Shown here in pieces: positions 19,101 through 26,620 of a DNA stretch of 64,000 nt. The notes beneath the pieces were generated by a model, which saw only the letters and a program-made list of their open reading frames with translations, was not told where the DNA came from and did no database searches. The stretch spans positions 1 through 64,000 of the forward strand of contig NZ_QGDO01000007.1 of NCBI RefSeq assembly GCF_003149185.1, read 5' to 3'. The number at the start of each line of letters is the position of its first letter. Position 1 is the first letter of the stretch. Position numbers and translations under genes: made by a program. This DNA comes from Sediminitomix flava (GTDB lineage Bacteria > Bacteroidota > Bacteroidia > Cytophagales > Flammeovirgaceae).

Positions 19101-19753
19101 TTCTGTTCTTCTTTTACGGTATTATATCGTCCGTTTTTGAGGATATTTTGAAGCTCAATAGCCAATAATTCAACAGGTAAAATATGGTCGGCTGTTTTTG
19201 TATTTAGAGCAGCTTTAGGCATACCATCGAACAGCGCTTGCTCAATGAGTTGTATCATCACTTTTCCCCCATGGTTTTTTGTTTCAATGACACCCATACT
19301 TCCATCGGTACCCGAACCACTCATGATGATGGAAATGTTATTTTTTTTGAAGTATTGAGCTGCTGAGATTAAAAAAATATCGATAGGGTGATGAGGTGTT
19401 TCTGCTTCTATTCGTTCTTCAAGAATGAATTTTCCATCTTTTACTTGAACTAGGTTTCCTTTAGGGATAAGGTATATTTTATGCGGAAGAATCGCTGAAT
19501 TATTCTCAATCATTTCAACAGGAAGGTTGGTTTCCTTCTTGATGATATTCAGCATATTACTTTTACTGAATGGAGAGAGATGATGGATTAGTACAAAAGC
19601 GCAGGGTAGTGCTTTGTCTTTCGGTATATAGTTAAAAAACTGTTGTAATGCTTCTATTCCTCCAGCACTTGTCCCGATTGTTACAAGGTTAAAGTCATGG
19701 CTTGCTTCTAAAATCTCTTTTCTAGAATCAAACTTTTTAGCATCGTTATTCAT
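16154..19753 (-). CDS. CheB-CheR-coiled coil-PAS-histidine kinase fusion
   Basis: 1199 residues. Domains in order: CheB methylesterase (about 18-205) with the triad Ser29 (GTSAGG), His58 (IHHLSP) and Asp150 (SGTDG region); CheR methyltransferase (about 220-490) with GVTEFFRD, GVSTGEEAYT and FCRNLIIYL; an NEEL-type coiled coil (about 650-715); two PAS domains (about 720-830 and 850-955); HisKA with His990 in SHDLQEP; and HATPase_c to the end (DNGIGIS, GSGIGLSSC). There is no receiver domain and no membrane segment, so it is a cytoplasmic sensor. Methylation and demethylation domains are intact by motif, yet no MCP or CheA is encoded nearby. It faces the second CheB-CheR fusion across a 202-bp divergent spacer. 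Confidence 0.88.
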   Translation of the reverse strand: MNNDAKKFDSRKEILEASHDFNLVTIGTSAGGIEALQQFFNYIPKDKALPCAFVLIHHLSPFSKSNMLNIIKKETNLPVEMIENNSAILPHKIYLIPKGNLVQVKDGKFILEERIEAETPHHPIDIFLISAAQYFKKNNISIIMSGSGTDGSMGVIETKNHGGKVMIQLIEQALFDGMPKAALNTKTADHILPVELLAIELQNILKNGRYNTVKEEQKTVTKVEDTFNRILQLIHNHTGNNFNYYLQGNLYRRLKEILKKKKIPTPEYYYEYLKSEPNEVLSLERFFLIGVTEFFRDLEVWNYLSEYIIPKIVDDYKNSDSEQIKVWCAGVSTGEEAYTIAMLINEELERRNLFIKIKIFATDLNKESLLIAREGIYSSESVDKVPLDLKRKYFRHNTHGFYEVSEELRSQIIFSEHNIISQPPFNKMDLVFCRNLIIYLNASAQQTALERLHYALKINGYLVLGKSETVDHLKGDIQEEGTGLNIFKSINKSPVLGHKQLSPSRKFDLRPVTAPNKTRHELEMHENISSDLIQMVNGAVIKIDFNGNILHTIGDLTQFISLKEKGFSINLFELLPEELNLQIQSLFFEMNKLTAKAEVETFFTISDEEQISLKILLKEIKSGPRQSNQYLIYLIPKEKKLSSKNSFDEENIHHNAQEKINSLTKELSLLRKRMNDVIAKELLNHEKLQITNEELESSNEELQSLNEELYTVNAEHQYKVNQLSELNAEVSNLLKSTQIGTIFIDREMCILKFTPAIQDQFHITENDIGRPISHFTSSFKSKYNRVFLENISKVIAEGKPQQHELQTLSDKWYLNRSMPFIDEDGKKEGVVISFIEITSQKLVEQKYHQQNIVFEQILEETMAGYWEVNLEQKTLTSSHTFKKMLGRDENKEFESFDVWASYVHDEDIFKLHQLLKWESEEESKSIELRFYDSDGEIIYTYCKCKVIERNIEGKATRIIGSIVDITWLDEKHKLEKKNAELKQFAYVASHDLQEPLRTISTIAKRMKTEYEDQLDQKADIYLGFLVQAVNRMSTLIKDLLSYSRLGKNNKLSVVSPRKVIQDVVHDLEQLINDLNADIVIRGIPLQVNAYETEFRQLIQNLLSNALKFHKEGVQPKVIITGEETKRFYNFSIEDNGIGISEKYQEKIFLVFQRLHTQDEYEGSGIGLSSCQKIVEFHGGSINVKSKVGEGSTFTFSIKK

Positions 19754-19955
19754 TATAATTTATTTATGTCGAAAAAATATGGTCTTTGGGTGTATATACA
19801 ATCTCCTAAAATAATTCCTATTCGTGAAAAATAGAAAGCATAAGTAAAGAAATATAACTTTTTTCAGTGAAGCCTTTTTCCGATGAAGATTTCAGAAAGT
19901 TTAAATATTATACTATTTTTAAAAAAATATCATTTTTAATTTTTCAAGCATAAAA

Positions 19956-22847
19956 ATGGAAGTTCAACAAAATTTCAGCATTGTAGGAATAGGAACTAGT
20001 GCAGGTGGGTTAGAGGCTTTAAAAGAATTTTTTGAGAATGTTCCATTAGATTCTGATATCGCTTTTGTAGTTATTCAACACCTTTCACCTGACTATAAAA
20101 GTTTGATGGCTGAATTGCTTGCAAAAAGCACTGAGTTGCCAATCCATGTAGTGAGTGACCAAATGAAGGTAGAGGCAGGGAATATTTATCTTATTCCTCC
20201 AGGTAAAAATATGACAATTACTTCTGGAGAGCTGAACCTCACACAAAAGCCAATTCTAAATGATCTAAACCATTTACCAATTGATATTTTCTTCCATTCA
20301 CTTGCTGAATACAAAAAAGAATCTGCCGTAGGTATTATTCTTAGTGGAACAGGAAGTGATGGAACTAAGGGTATAAAATCATTGAAGGAGCATGGTGGAA
20401 TGGTCATGTGTCAAGACCCTCTACAGGCAAAGTTTGATGGTATGCCTCAGTCGGCAATAAATACCGGCTTAGTAGATTATATTTTGCCAGTTGAAGAGCT
20501 TCCAGTAGAGCTTAATAATTATCTATTGAACCCTGGAGAGATAGATGCTCCAGCAAGAGAGTTAGAAAATAATGAAAGTTTAGTTCTTGAAATTTTAAAC
20601 CAAATCAATAAGGTTGTAGAACTAGATTTTAAACAATATAAAAGACCAACCCAAATCCGACGTATTACCCGAAGAATGGGGATTGGTAAGTTTTTAAGTG
20701 TCTCAGATTATTTGAAGCACTTAAAGGAAAATACGAATGAGGTTGAAGAACTTGCCAATGAATTCTTAATTGGAGTTACTCGATTTTTTAGAGACCCAAG
20801 TGTGTGGGAAGCATTTGCAGGAAAAGTAATTCGTGAGTTAGTAGATAAGAATAGAAACAGTCATGATATCATTAAAATATGGTCTATTGGTTGTAGTACA
20901 GGTGAAGAGGTGTATACCACAGCCATTCTTCTTTTGGAAGAAATGGAGAAAATAGGAGTGAAGTTCACTATAAAAATCTTTGCTACTGACTTGTCTAATA
21001 ATCACCTTGACGAAGCCAGAAAAGCAATCTATTCTAATGGGATTGAAGAGCAGGTTCCGGATCAATTTCTGAAAAAATACTTTATCAAGGAAGGGGGTAA
21101 CTATCAAGTGATTGATAGAGTCCGTAAGATGGTAATCTTCTCTGAGCATAATGTACTGGAAGACCCTCCATTTAATAAAATGGATATTGTTACCTGTAGA
21201 AATATGCTCATCTATTTCCAACGAGAAGCACAGTTTAAGGCACTAAGCATGATTCATTATGCTCTTAAATTGGGAGGCTATCTTTTATTGGGAAGTAGTG
21301 AAACTGTAGGTGATTACAAAAAGGTATTTAAAGAAATTGATCGAAAGGCTAAGATTTATCAGAATAAAGATCAAGCTAAATATTTAGAAGTTAATACTCT
21401 TTTTCAGCAAAGCCATGTAGGCTCGCATAGAGTTGGTGGAGGAAGTAAAAATCAGAACATGGAACATCGAATGATTCAGGTGATGATGGATGAGATGACA
21501 TCAGAACTTGATGTGGCTGGAGTTTATATAGATGAAAACTTTGATATTCTACATGCGATTGGTGAATTTAAACAATTTGTAGTTCTCCCAGATCGAGGAT
21601 TTAGTATCAATTTGCTGCAGATGATGCCTAATAACATTTCTGTAGCTATCAATTCATCAGTAAGAAAAGTCTTAAAGACAAAAGAGAAAGTTAGTTTTAC
21701 AGGACTTACATTTGAGAAAAATACCAAGCATCTTTCGCTAAACCTTCTTGTAAAGCAAGTAGAGGTGAGATCTGGTACTTTAAGACCTTGTTTCTTAGTC
21801 CTGTTTTTACCCGATACGAAAAGAAAGCTTACTGATAAACAGGTAAGTAGTATTCCTTCGCCTGAGTATCCGTTTGACTCTCGTTATGCAGAATTAGAAC
21901 AAGAACTTAAAAATACGCGTGAAAATCTTCAAGCTACCTTAGAGGAAGTAGAAACGAGTAATGAAGAATTGCAGGCTACAAATGAAGAACTATTGGCCGC
22001 TAATGAAGAACTTCAAAGTACAAATGAAGAACTTCAGAGTGTGAATGAAGAGCTGCATACTGTGAACGCTGAGTATCAGTTGAAGGTGGAAGAACTTTCT
22101 AGAGTAAATATTGAAATGGACAATCTGTTTAAGAGTACTCGTATTGGTACGATATTCTTAGATAGACATATGAATATTCGTAAGATTACTCCAGCGATCA
22201 AGGAACAATTCAACTTGAGGGAAAATGATATCGGGAGACCAATTACCCATTTTACTTCTAACTTTGGTGAGGAAGATAATCAAGTAATTATGGATCAGTC
22301 TCTTAATGTGCTTCACACAGGTATACCTGCTGAAAGAGAGATTCATACCAAAAATATGCATTGGTATTTGAAAAGGATTATGCCTTATTTGGATGCTGAA
22401 GGTAAAATTGACGGTGTAGTTATTTCCTTTGTCGATATCAATGAACAGAAGACTTCTAAAGACTTATTAAATTCAAATCAAAAGTCTTTTGAAAATGTCT
22501 TAGAAAGCGTAAATGCAGGATATTGGGACTGGAATATAAATGAAGGTATTGAGTATTTTAGTCCTTCACTCAAGAAAATTTTGGGTTATGAGGTGACTGA
22601 AGTAATTGGAAGCTTGGATGCCTTAAACACAATTATAGATTCAGATAGTCAAGGTGAGTATAAAAAAGCTTTGGATCAGTTTATTGCAGAAAACAATCAA
22701 GAAACATTTGGAGCAAAAATACTTCTAAAGACTAAAGACGGGCAAAAAATTCCGATGTATAGAAAGGCTGCCATAGCTGAAAGAGATAGTGAAGGAAAAC
22801 CTACTAGACTTGTAGGTTTCCATTTTGATTTAAGCTCATTAGTTTAA
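19956..22847 (+). CDS. CheB-CheR-coiled coil-PAS fusion without kinase
   Basis: 963 residues. The CheB triad is Ser15 (GTSAGG), His42 (IQHLSP) and Asp135 (GTGSDG). CheR follows with GVTRFFRD, GCSTGEEVYT and TCRNMLIYF. A long 7-residue-periodic coiled coil (about 650-715, repeated NEELQ) leads to two PAS domains, the last with its PAC end at EGKPTRLVGF. The protein then stops three residues after FDLSS, where the minus-strand paralogue continues into HisKA/HATPase. It therefore has input and adaptation modules but no kinase. Whether the kinase was lost or never present is unknown. Partnership with the divergent kinase fusion is an inference from shared architecture and a shared promoter region. 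Confidence 0.85.
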   Translation: MEVQQNFSIVGIGTSAGGLEALKEFFENVPLDSDIAFVVIQHLSPDYKSLMAELLAKSTELPIHVVSDQMKVEAGNIYLIPPGKNMTITSGELNLTQKPILNDLNHLPIDIFFHSLAEYKKESAVGIILSGTGSDGTKGIKSLKEHGGMVMCQDPLQAKFDGMPQSAINTGLVDYILPVEELPVELNNYLLNPGEIDAPARELENNESLVLEILNQINKVVELDFKQYKRPTQIRRITRRMGIGKFLSVSDYLKHLKENTNEVEELANEFLIGVTRFFRDPSVWEAFAGKVIRELVDKNRNSHDIIKIWSIGCSTGEEVYTTAILLLEEMEKIGVKFTIKIFATDLSNNHLDEARKAIYSNGIEEQVPDQFLKKYFIKEGGNYQVIDRVRKMVIFSEHNVLEDPPFNKMDIVTCRNMLIYFQREAQFKALSMIHYALKLGGYLLLGSSETVGDYKKVFKEIDRKAKIYQNKDQAKYLEVNTLFQQSHVGSHRVGGGSKNQNMEHRMIQVMMDEMTSELDVAGVYIDENFDILHAIGEFKQFVVLPDRGFSINLLQMMPNNISVAINSSVRKVLKTKEKVSFTGLTFEKNTKHLSLNLLVKQVEVRSGTLRPCFLVLFLPDTKRKLTDKQVSSIPSPEYPFDSRYAELEQELKNTRENLQATLEEVETSNEELQATNEELLAANEELQSTNEELQSVNEELHTVNAEYQLKVEELSRVNIEMDNLFKSTRIGTIFLDRHMNIRKITPAIKEQFNLRENDIGRPITHFTSNFGEEDNQVIMDQSLNVLHTGIPAEREIHTKNMHWYLKRIMPYLDAEGKIDGVVISFVDINEQKTSKDLLNSNQKSFENVLESVNAGYWDWNINEGIEYFSPSLKKILGYEVTEVIGSLDALNTIIDSDSQGEYKKALDQFIAENNQETFGAKILLKTKDGQKIPMYRKAAIAERDSEGKPTRLVGFHFDLSSLV
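21951..22074 (+). repeat. 21-nt periodic coding repeat (NEEL heptads)
   Basis: Six to seven tandem units of about 21 nt within the CheB-CheR-PAS gene, each with a core like AATGAAGAACTTCA and encoding (S/A)xNEELQ. It is the signalling-helix coiled coil between the CheR and PAS modules. The minus-strand paralogue has a shorter copy (about 17590-17690). Confidence 0.8.
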
Positions 22848-22860
22848 AAAAACTATAAAA

Positions 22861-22895
22861 ATAAATACCCTTTTGTTATGCAAAAGGGTATTTAT
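22861..22895. terminator. Bidirectional terminator that encodes the BLUF protein end
   Basis: Perfect 15-bp stem, ATAAATACCCTTTTG (22861-22875) with CAAAAGGGTATTTAT (22881-22895), and a 5-nt loop. It lies 13 bases after the CheB-CheR-PAS stop and contains the last codons (KYPFA) and the stop of the convergent BLUF gene. Confidence 0.85.
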
Positions 22896-23325
22896 ATACC
22901 ATTGTTCTCAACTTTGCCATTCGGTCAATCATTTCCCAAGCCATCCGATCCCATTCATTTTCTTTATCTACCGTTTTATTACGTTTCAACAGTAACAAAT
23001 CTGTAATGAGATGTTCCATTTTGGTTCTGACAAAATCTTCTTTTTTAAGCTGATTCATTTGCCAAGCAGGAAAACGTCTTTTATTAATTTCTTGGCTTAT
23101 AACATTGATAACATTGTGTCTTTGATCCTTCTTTATATTTTCAAAAAGGGCATCAATACTTAAATCATCTCCTTCGATGTACTGAATAAATCGATTCTTT
23201 TCATAATACAGATATCCTGTAATCTTGAGGAGCTTATTTTTATTAGACGCTTTGAGTGTAAGATTTGCAAGTTTGGTTTGGTCGAATTTCATTGTAGCCT
23301 CACTCACATAAACAAGACCTTTCAT
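22876..23325 (-). CDS. BLUF-domain blue-light photoreceptor
   Basis: 149 residues. The BLUF domain fills the first 95. Residues matching the FAD-binding and photoactive positions of AppA are present with the right spacing: Tyr6 (LVYVS), Asn30 (NKNKLLKITG), Gln48 (FIQYIEG) and Trp88 (FPAWQM). The C-terminal 50 residues are a helical cap without a recognised output domain, so signalling must go through a partner protein. It is cytoplasmic. It ends convergently with the CheB-CheR-PAS fusion, and a photolyase lies 3.3 kb further on. Confidence 0.9.
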   Translation of the reverse strand: MKGLVYVSEATMKFDQTKLANLTLKASNKNKLLKITGYLYYEKNRFIQYIEGDDLSIDALFENIKKDQRHNVINVISQEINKRRFPAWQMNQLKKEDFVRTKMEHLITDLLLLKRNKTVDKENEWDRMAWEMIDRMAKLRTMVYKYPFA

Positions 23326-23866
23326 ATTTTAGCTGCTTATTGTTTAATTATTATTCGAGTAGAAAATAAGTATCTGTAAAATATGAATTTTTCTCTTTTG
23401 AGTCTAGACCTAATCTGTTTTTAATTAAATATAATTACCTGAATTTCTATTGTTTACTATACTCCATATTTAGAAAATGCAACAAGTCCTTTTTGTTGTA
23501 TTGGTGTTCTTATGAGAATTGTAGTTTGATTTAAAAATAAATTTAGATTGTTATGTGTAAGTAAAACAGTGAGTTATGACGTGTCTTTAATTGTTTTTAA
23601 TACATTCAATGTTGTTTATTAAATATTCAGAAAACAATTATTAATAGTAAATACAAGCTGTGTTTATTTACTGCAAATTTGTATTTGGGTTTTTATTTCT
23701 GTAGTAAAAATCTAGTGTGGATTGCTTAAATGAGAATTCCAATTCATTTCGGTGGGTATCGAAATATTATTGAAGATTACAGGTATAATAGACCTACTTA
23801 TACCTTTTGAAAACTAGGATTTTAAGCTTTGCATACGTAAAGAAAAGTTAGCATACAGAGGAGTAT
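23326..23866. other. Gene-free spacer between the BLUF and BCCT genes
   Basis: About 540 bp, very AT-rich. I see no protein-like frame, tRNA or strong hairpin. A small GCAACAA/TTGTTGT inverted repeat lies near 23480-23500. It must hold the promoters of two divergent genes, but no clear TAnnTTTG box was found. Confidence 0.5.
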
Positions 23867-23920
23867 TTGAAGGGATTTATCTACTCTACGCTAATCAAAC
23901 TTTCATCAACAAACTTGTAT

Positions 23921-25576
23921 ATGTCTAAGCTTAATAAAGCTAATTCGAAAAGGAAACTATTCGATGTTCACGCGCCTGTCTTTTGGCCTGCTGTGATCTT
24001 ATTAACTCTTTTCATTTCAGTCACGCTAGTGGTTGGAGCCCCTATGAAAGAATTTTTTGCAGATGTACAAAATGCCATTTCTGAGTACTTCGGTGGTTTT
24101 ATGATTCTTTCAATCAACTTTTTCTTGATTTTCTGTCTCTATATGGCCTTCGGAAGATTTGGTCATGTGAGGCTAGGAGGTAAAAATGCAAAACCTGAGT
24201 TTAGTACTTCGGCTTGGTTCGCGATGCTTTTTGGAGCAGGAATGGGTATCGGTTTGATGTTCTGGAGTGTAGCAGAACCTATGTTTAACTACGTTACTCC
24301 AGCCAAACCAGGTGTCGTTACTCCTGAGACTATTGAAGCTTATGCAGAAGGGATGAAGTACGTATTTCTTCACTGGGGATTTCACCCTTGGGCTGTTTAT
24401 GCTTTGGTAGGTATGGCATTGGCATATTTCACTTTCAATAGACGTCTACCTCTGGCTGTTCGTTCTGTATTCTATCCAATTCTTGGGGAAAGAATCCACG
24501 GACGTATCGGTGATTTAATTGATATTCTAGCTGTTTTAGCAACCTTATTTGGTTTGGCTTCCTCTTTAGGTTTAGGTGTACAACAAATCGGAGCTGGTTT
24601 CGAATACCTTTTTGGAATAAAAAATACAACTGAGGTTCAGATGCTTGTCATTGGAGCAGTGACCTTGGCAGCAACGGTTTCTGTGGTAACAGGATTGGAT
24701 AAAGGTGTGAAAATGCTGAGTGAGTTAAACCTTTATTTAGCAGGTTTATTCTTACTTTTTGTTTTGGTAGTAGGGCCTACAATGTTCATTTTCGATGGTT
24801 TTATTGAAAACCTAGGAAATTATGTAGGAAACTTTATCGAATTGAGTTTTTGGACGGAATCTTATGTGAATGGTAAATTCAGTGAGTCACATGTAGATTG
24901 GCAAAACGGATGGACATTGATGTATGATGCTTGGTGGATTGCTTGGTCTCCATTCGTAGGTATTTTCATTGCTAGGATTTCCAAAGGAAGAACCATCCGT
25001 GAGTTTGTACTCGGGGTATTATTTGTTCCTTCCCTTGTGACTTTCTTCTGGATTTCAGCATTTGGTGGTACAGCAATTTTCTATGAGTTGACAGGTGTAG
25101 ATATTTCAAATACAATTATGGAAGATGTTTCAACCTCATTGTATTTCTTAATGGAGCAACTTCCACTTTCAGAAATATCTTCAGTAATATCTATAATTCT
25201 TGTGATCAGCTTCTTTGTAACATCATCCGATTCGGGTTCTTTAGTGGTAGATTCTATCACCTCAGGAGGTAAGTTAGATGCACCAGTCGGTCAACGTATT
25301 TTTTGGGCGCTGACAGAAGGTTTGGTTGCAGCTATGCTTTTATACGGAGGAGGATTACAAGCGATACAAGCTGCCGTAATTACCACAGGATTGCCGTTTA
25401 CAATTGTCTTAATCTTTATGGCTTTTAGTTTGAGAAAGTCTTTGAAAGATGAAGCTGAAGCCAAGAGTGATATTTCTGATTATGAAAGAAGAATTATTGA
25501 GATGGCTCGACAGCGAAAGCAGAAAAAGAAGACGAAAGAAGATGGTTCTGCGCTAGAAAACGAAGTTAAAATCTAA
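23921..25576 (+). CDS. BCCT-family betaine/choline/carnitine transporter
   Basis: 551 residues from the ATG at 23921, with twelve predicted membrane helices. BCCT signatures are present: GAGMGIGLMFWSVAEPM in helix 3 and WWIAWSPFVGIFIARISKGR in helix 8, with WAVYAL and TSSDSGSLVVD between and after. The Trp-rich motif places it with Na+- or H+-coupled uptake of compatible solutes such as glycine betaine. The C-terminal tail is charged (ARQRKQKKKTKEDG), as in osmosensing members. A TTG at 23867 with a GAGGAG just before it could add 18 residues; I prefer the ATG because family members start close to it. The stop is 12 bp from the universal stress gene. Confidence 0.9.
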   Translation: MSKLNKANSKRKLFDVHAPVFWPAVILLTLFISVTLVVGAPMKEFFADVQNAISEYFGGFMILSINFFLIFCLYMAFGRFGHVRLGGKNAKPEFSTSAWFAMLFGAGMGIGLMFWSVAEPMFNYVTPAKPGVVTPETIEAYAEGMKYVFLHWGFHPWAVYALVGMALAYFTFNRRLPLAVRSVFYPILGERIHGRIGDLIDILAVLATLFGLASSLGLGVQQIGAGFEYLFGIKNTTEVQMLVIGAVTLAATVSVVTGLDKGVKMLSELNLYLAGLFLLFVLVVGPTMFIFDGFIENLGNYVGNFIELSFWTESYVNGKFSESHVDWQNGWTLMYDAWWIAWSPFVGIFIARISKGRTIREFVLGVLFVPSLVTFFWISAFGGTAIFYELTGVDISNTIMEDVSTSLYFLMEQLPLSEISSVISIILVISFFVTSSDSGSLVVDSITSGGKLDAPVGQRIFWALTEGLVAAMLLYGGGLQAIQAAVITTGLPFTIVLIFMAFSLRKSLKDEAEAKSDISDYERRIIEMARQRKQKKKTKEDGSALENEVKI

Positions 25577-25588
25577 TATTTATAGCTC

Positions 25589-26533
25589 ATGAAGATTATT
25601 AAGCATATTGTTGTCGGATTGGATTTGTCTACCATGGACAAATATCTTTTGAATTATGCTGCTTTTATTTTCAGAAGATTAGGACCTGAAAAAATCAGTT
25701 TTATTCATGTGACACCTTCTTTCACTTTATTGGAAGAACTTCAAGAGATAGACGATGATGAATATGAACCTTTGGATGTTCTTATTCAGAATGAAATGGA
25801 AGAAATAATTGATGCAGAGTTTACTCCTCATGTACAAGGTGATATTGAAAAGAATATAGTTGTATTGGAAGGCGAGACAAGTGAGCAGTTTATCCGTTTC
25901 TCTGTTAAATCTGATGCGGATTTGATTCTTTTAGGTAAGAAATCCGGCCTTAGAGGTGCTGGAGCTACTTTAAAACAAATCATTTCTCTTTCGCCTTGTT
26001 CTGTGATGTTGGCTTCTGAGCTTGCTCCTCATAGCATTGATAATATTCTTTTGCCAATGAATTTCTCAAAACATGCTAGATTGGCATTTGAAAGAGCTAA
26101 CATGCTTTCTAAGTATTTTGGCGCAAAGTACTTTATGCAATATGTCAATACAGAAGTTTCTTTTAATGGCTTATTACAAAATCAATTCTTCAACAACTTT
26201 AACTACGATAAATCAAAGTTTAAAGAAGAAGTTGTAAAGAAAGCAAAAGAGAAGTTTAAGTCTTTCTTGAAGAAAGTAGAAAAAACAGAAGATGAGTTAC
26301 CTGCAATCAAGTTTAGTGTGAACACAGATGGAGATCCTTCTTACACAATCTATAGATATGCAGTAAAGCAGAAGGCAGATTTGATTCTTCTAGGAGCGGG
26401 AATTAGAAGTAGTTATTCTAATCTTTTCTTGGATAGCGTTTCTGAAAAACTTGCAGGATATGATATGACAATTCCAATTTATATCGTGAAAGATAAAGAG
26501 CGTAACTTGAAGAAAATCAACTCTATTTTTTAA
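25589..26533 (+). CDS. Tandem universal stress protein (UspA family)
   Basis: 314 residues with two UspA domains. The first (about 1-150) has IVVGLDLSTMDKY and ends with DLILLGKKSG. The second (about 155-305) ends with DLILLGAGIRSS, matching the nucleotide-binding loop region, though the canonical G-2x-G-9x-G(S/T) is imperfect. Usp pairs behind transporters are often bound to or regulate them. Because the gene sits 12 bp after the BCCT stop, a role in osmotic or salt stress is likely (inference). Confidence 0.85.
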   Translation: MKIIKHIVVGLDLSTMDKYLLNYAAFIFRRLGPEKISFIHVTPSFTLLEELQEIDDDEYEPLDVLIQNEMEEIIDAEFTPHVQGDIEKNIVVLEGETSEQFIRFSVKSDADLILLGKKSGLRGAGATLKQIISLSPCSVMLASELAPHSIDNILLPMNFSKHARLAFERANMLSKYFGAKYFMQYVNTEVSFNGLLQNQFFNNFNYDKSKFKEEVVKKAKEKFKSFLKKVEKTEDELPAIKFSVNTDGDPSYTIYRYAVKQKADLILLGAGIRSSYSNLFLDSVSEKLAGYDMTIPIYIVKDKERNLKKINSIF

Positions 26534-26554
26534 AAAAGAATCTCTATTAAAAAT

Positions 26555-26602
26555 AAAATCCTCAGTTGAAGTACTCTAAAAGTACTAACTGAGGTTTTCT
26601 TT
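26555..26602. terminator. Bidirectional terminator between usp and photolyase genes
   Basis: Long two-part stem. CCTCAGTT (26560-26567) pairs with AACTGAGG (26587-26594), with inner AGTACT arms at 26570-26575 and 26581-26586. It has A-rich and T-rich flanks on the two sides, between convergent genes. Confidence 0.85.
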
Positions 26603-26620
26603 GATAGAATGAAAATCAGC

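Noticed and set aside
21951-22074. CRISPR-like or non-coding tandem repeat
   Set aside because: The repeats are in frame and encode a coiled coil; there are no spacers.
23867-23920. BCCT transporter starting at a TTG with a GAGGAG before it
   Set aside because: Tempting because of the SD-like bases, but the genome rarely uses SD and family members begin near the ATG at 23921. Kept as an alternative.
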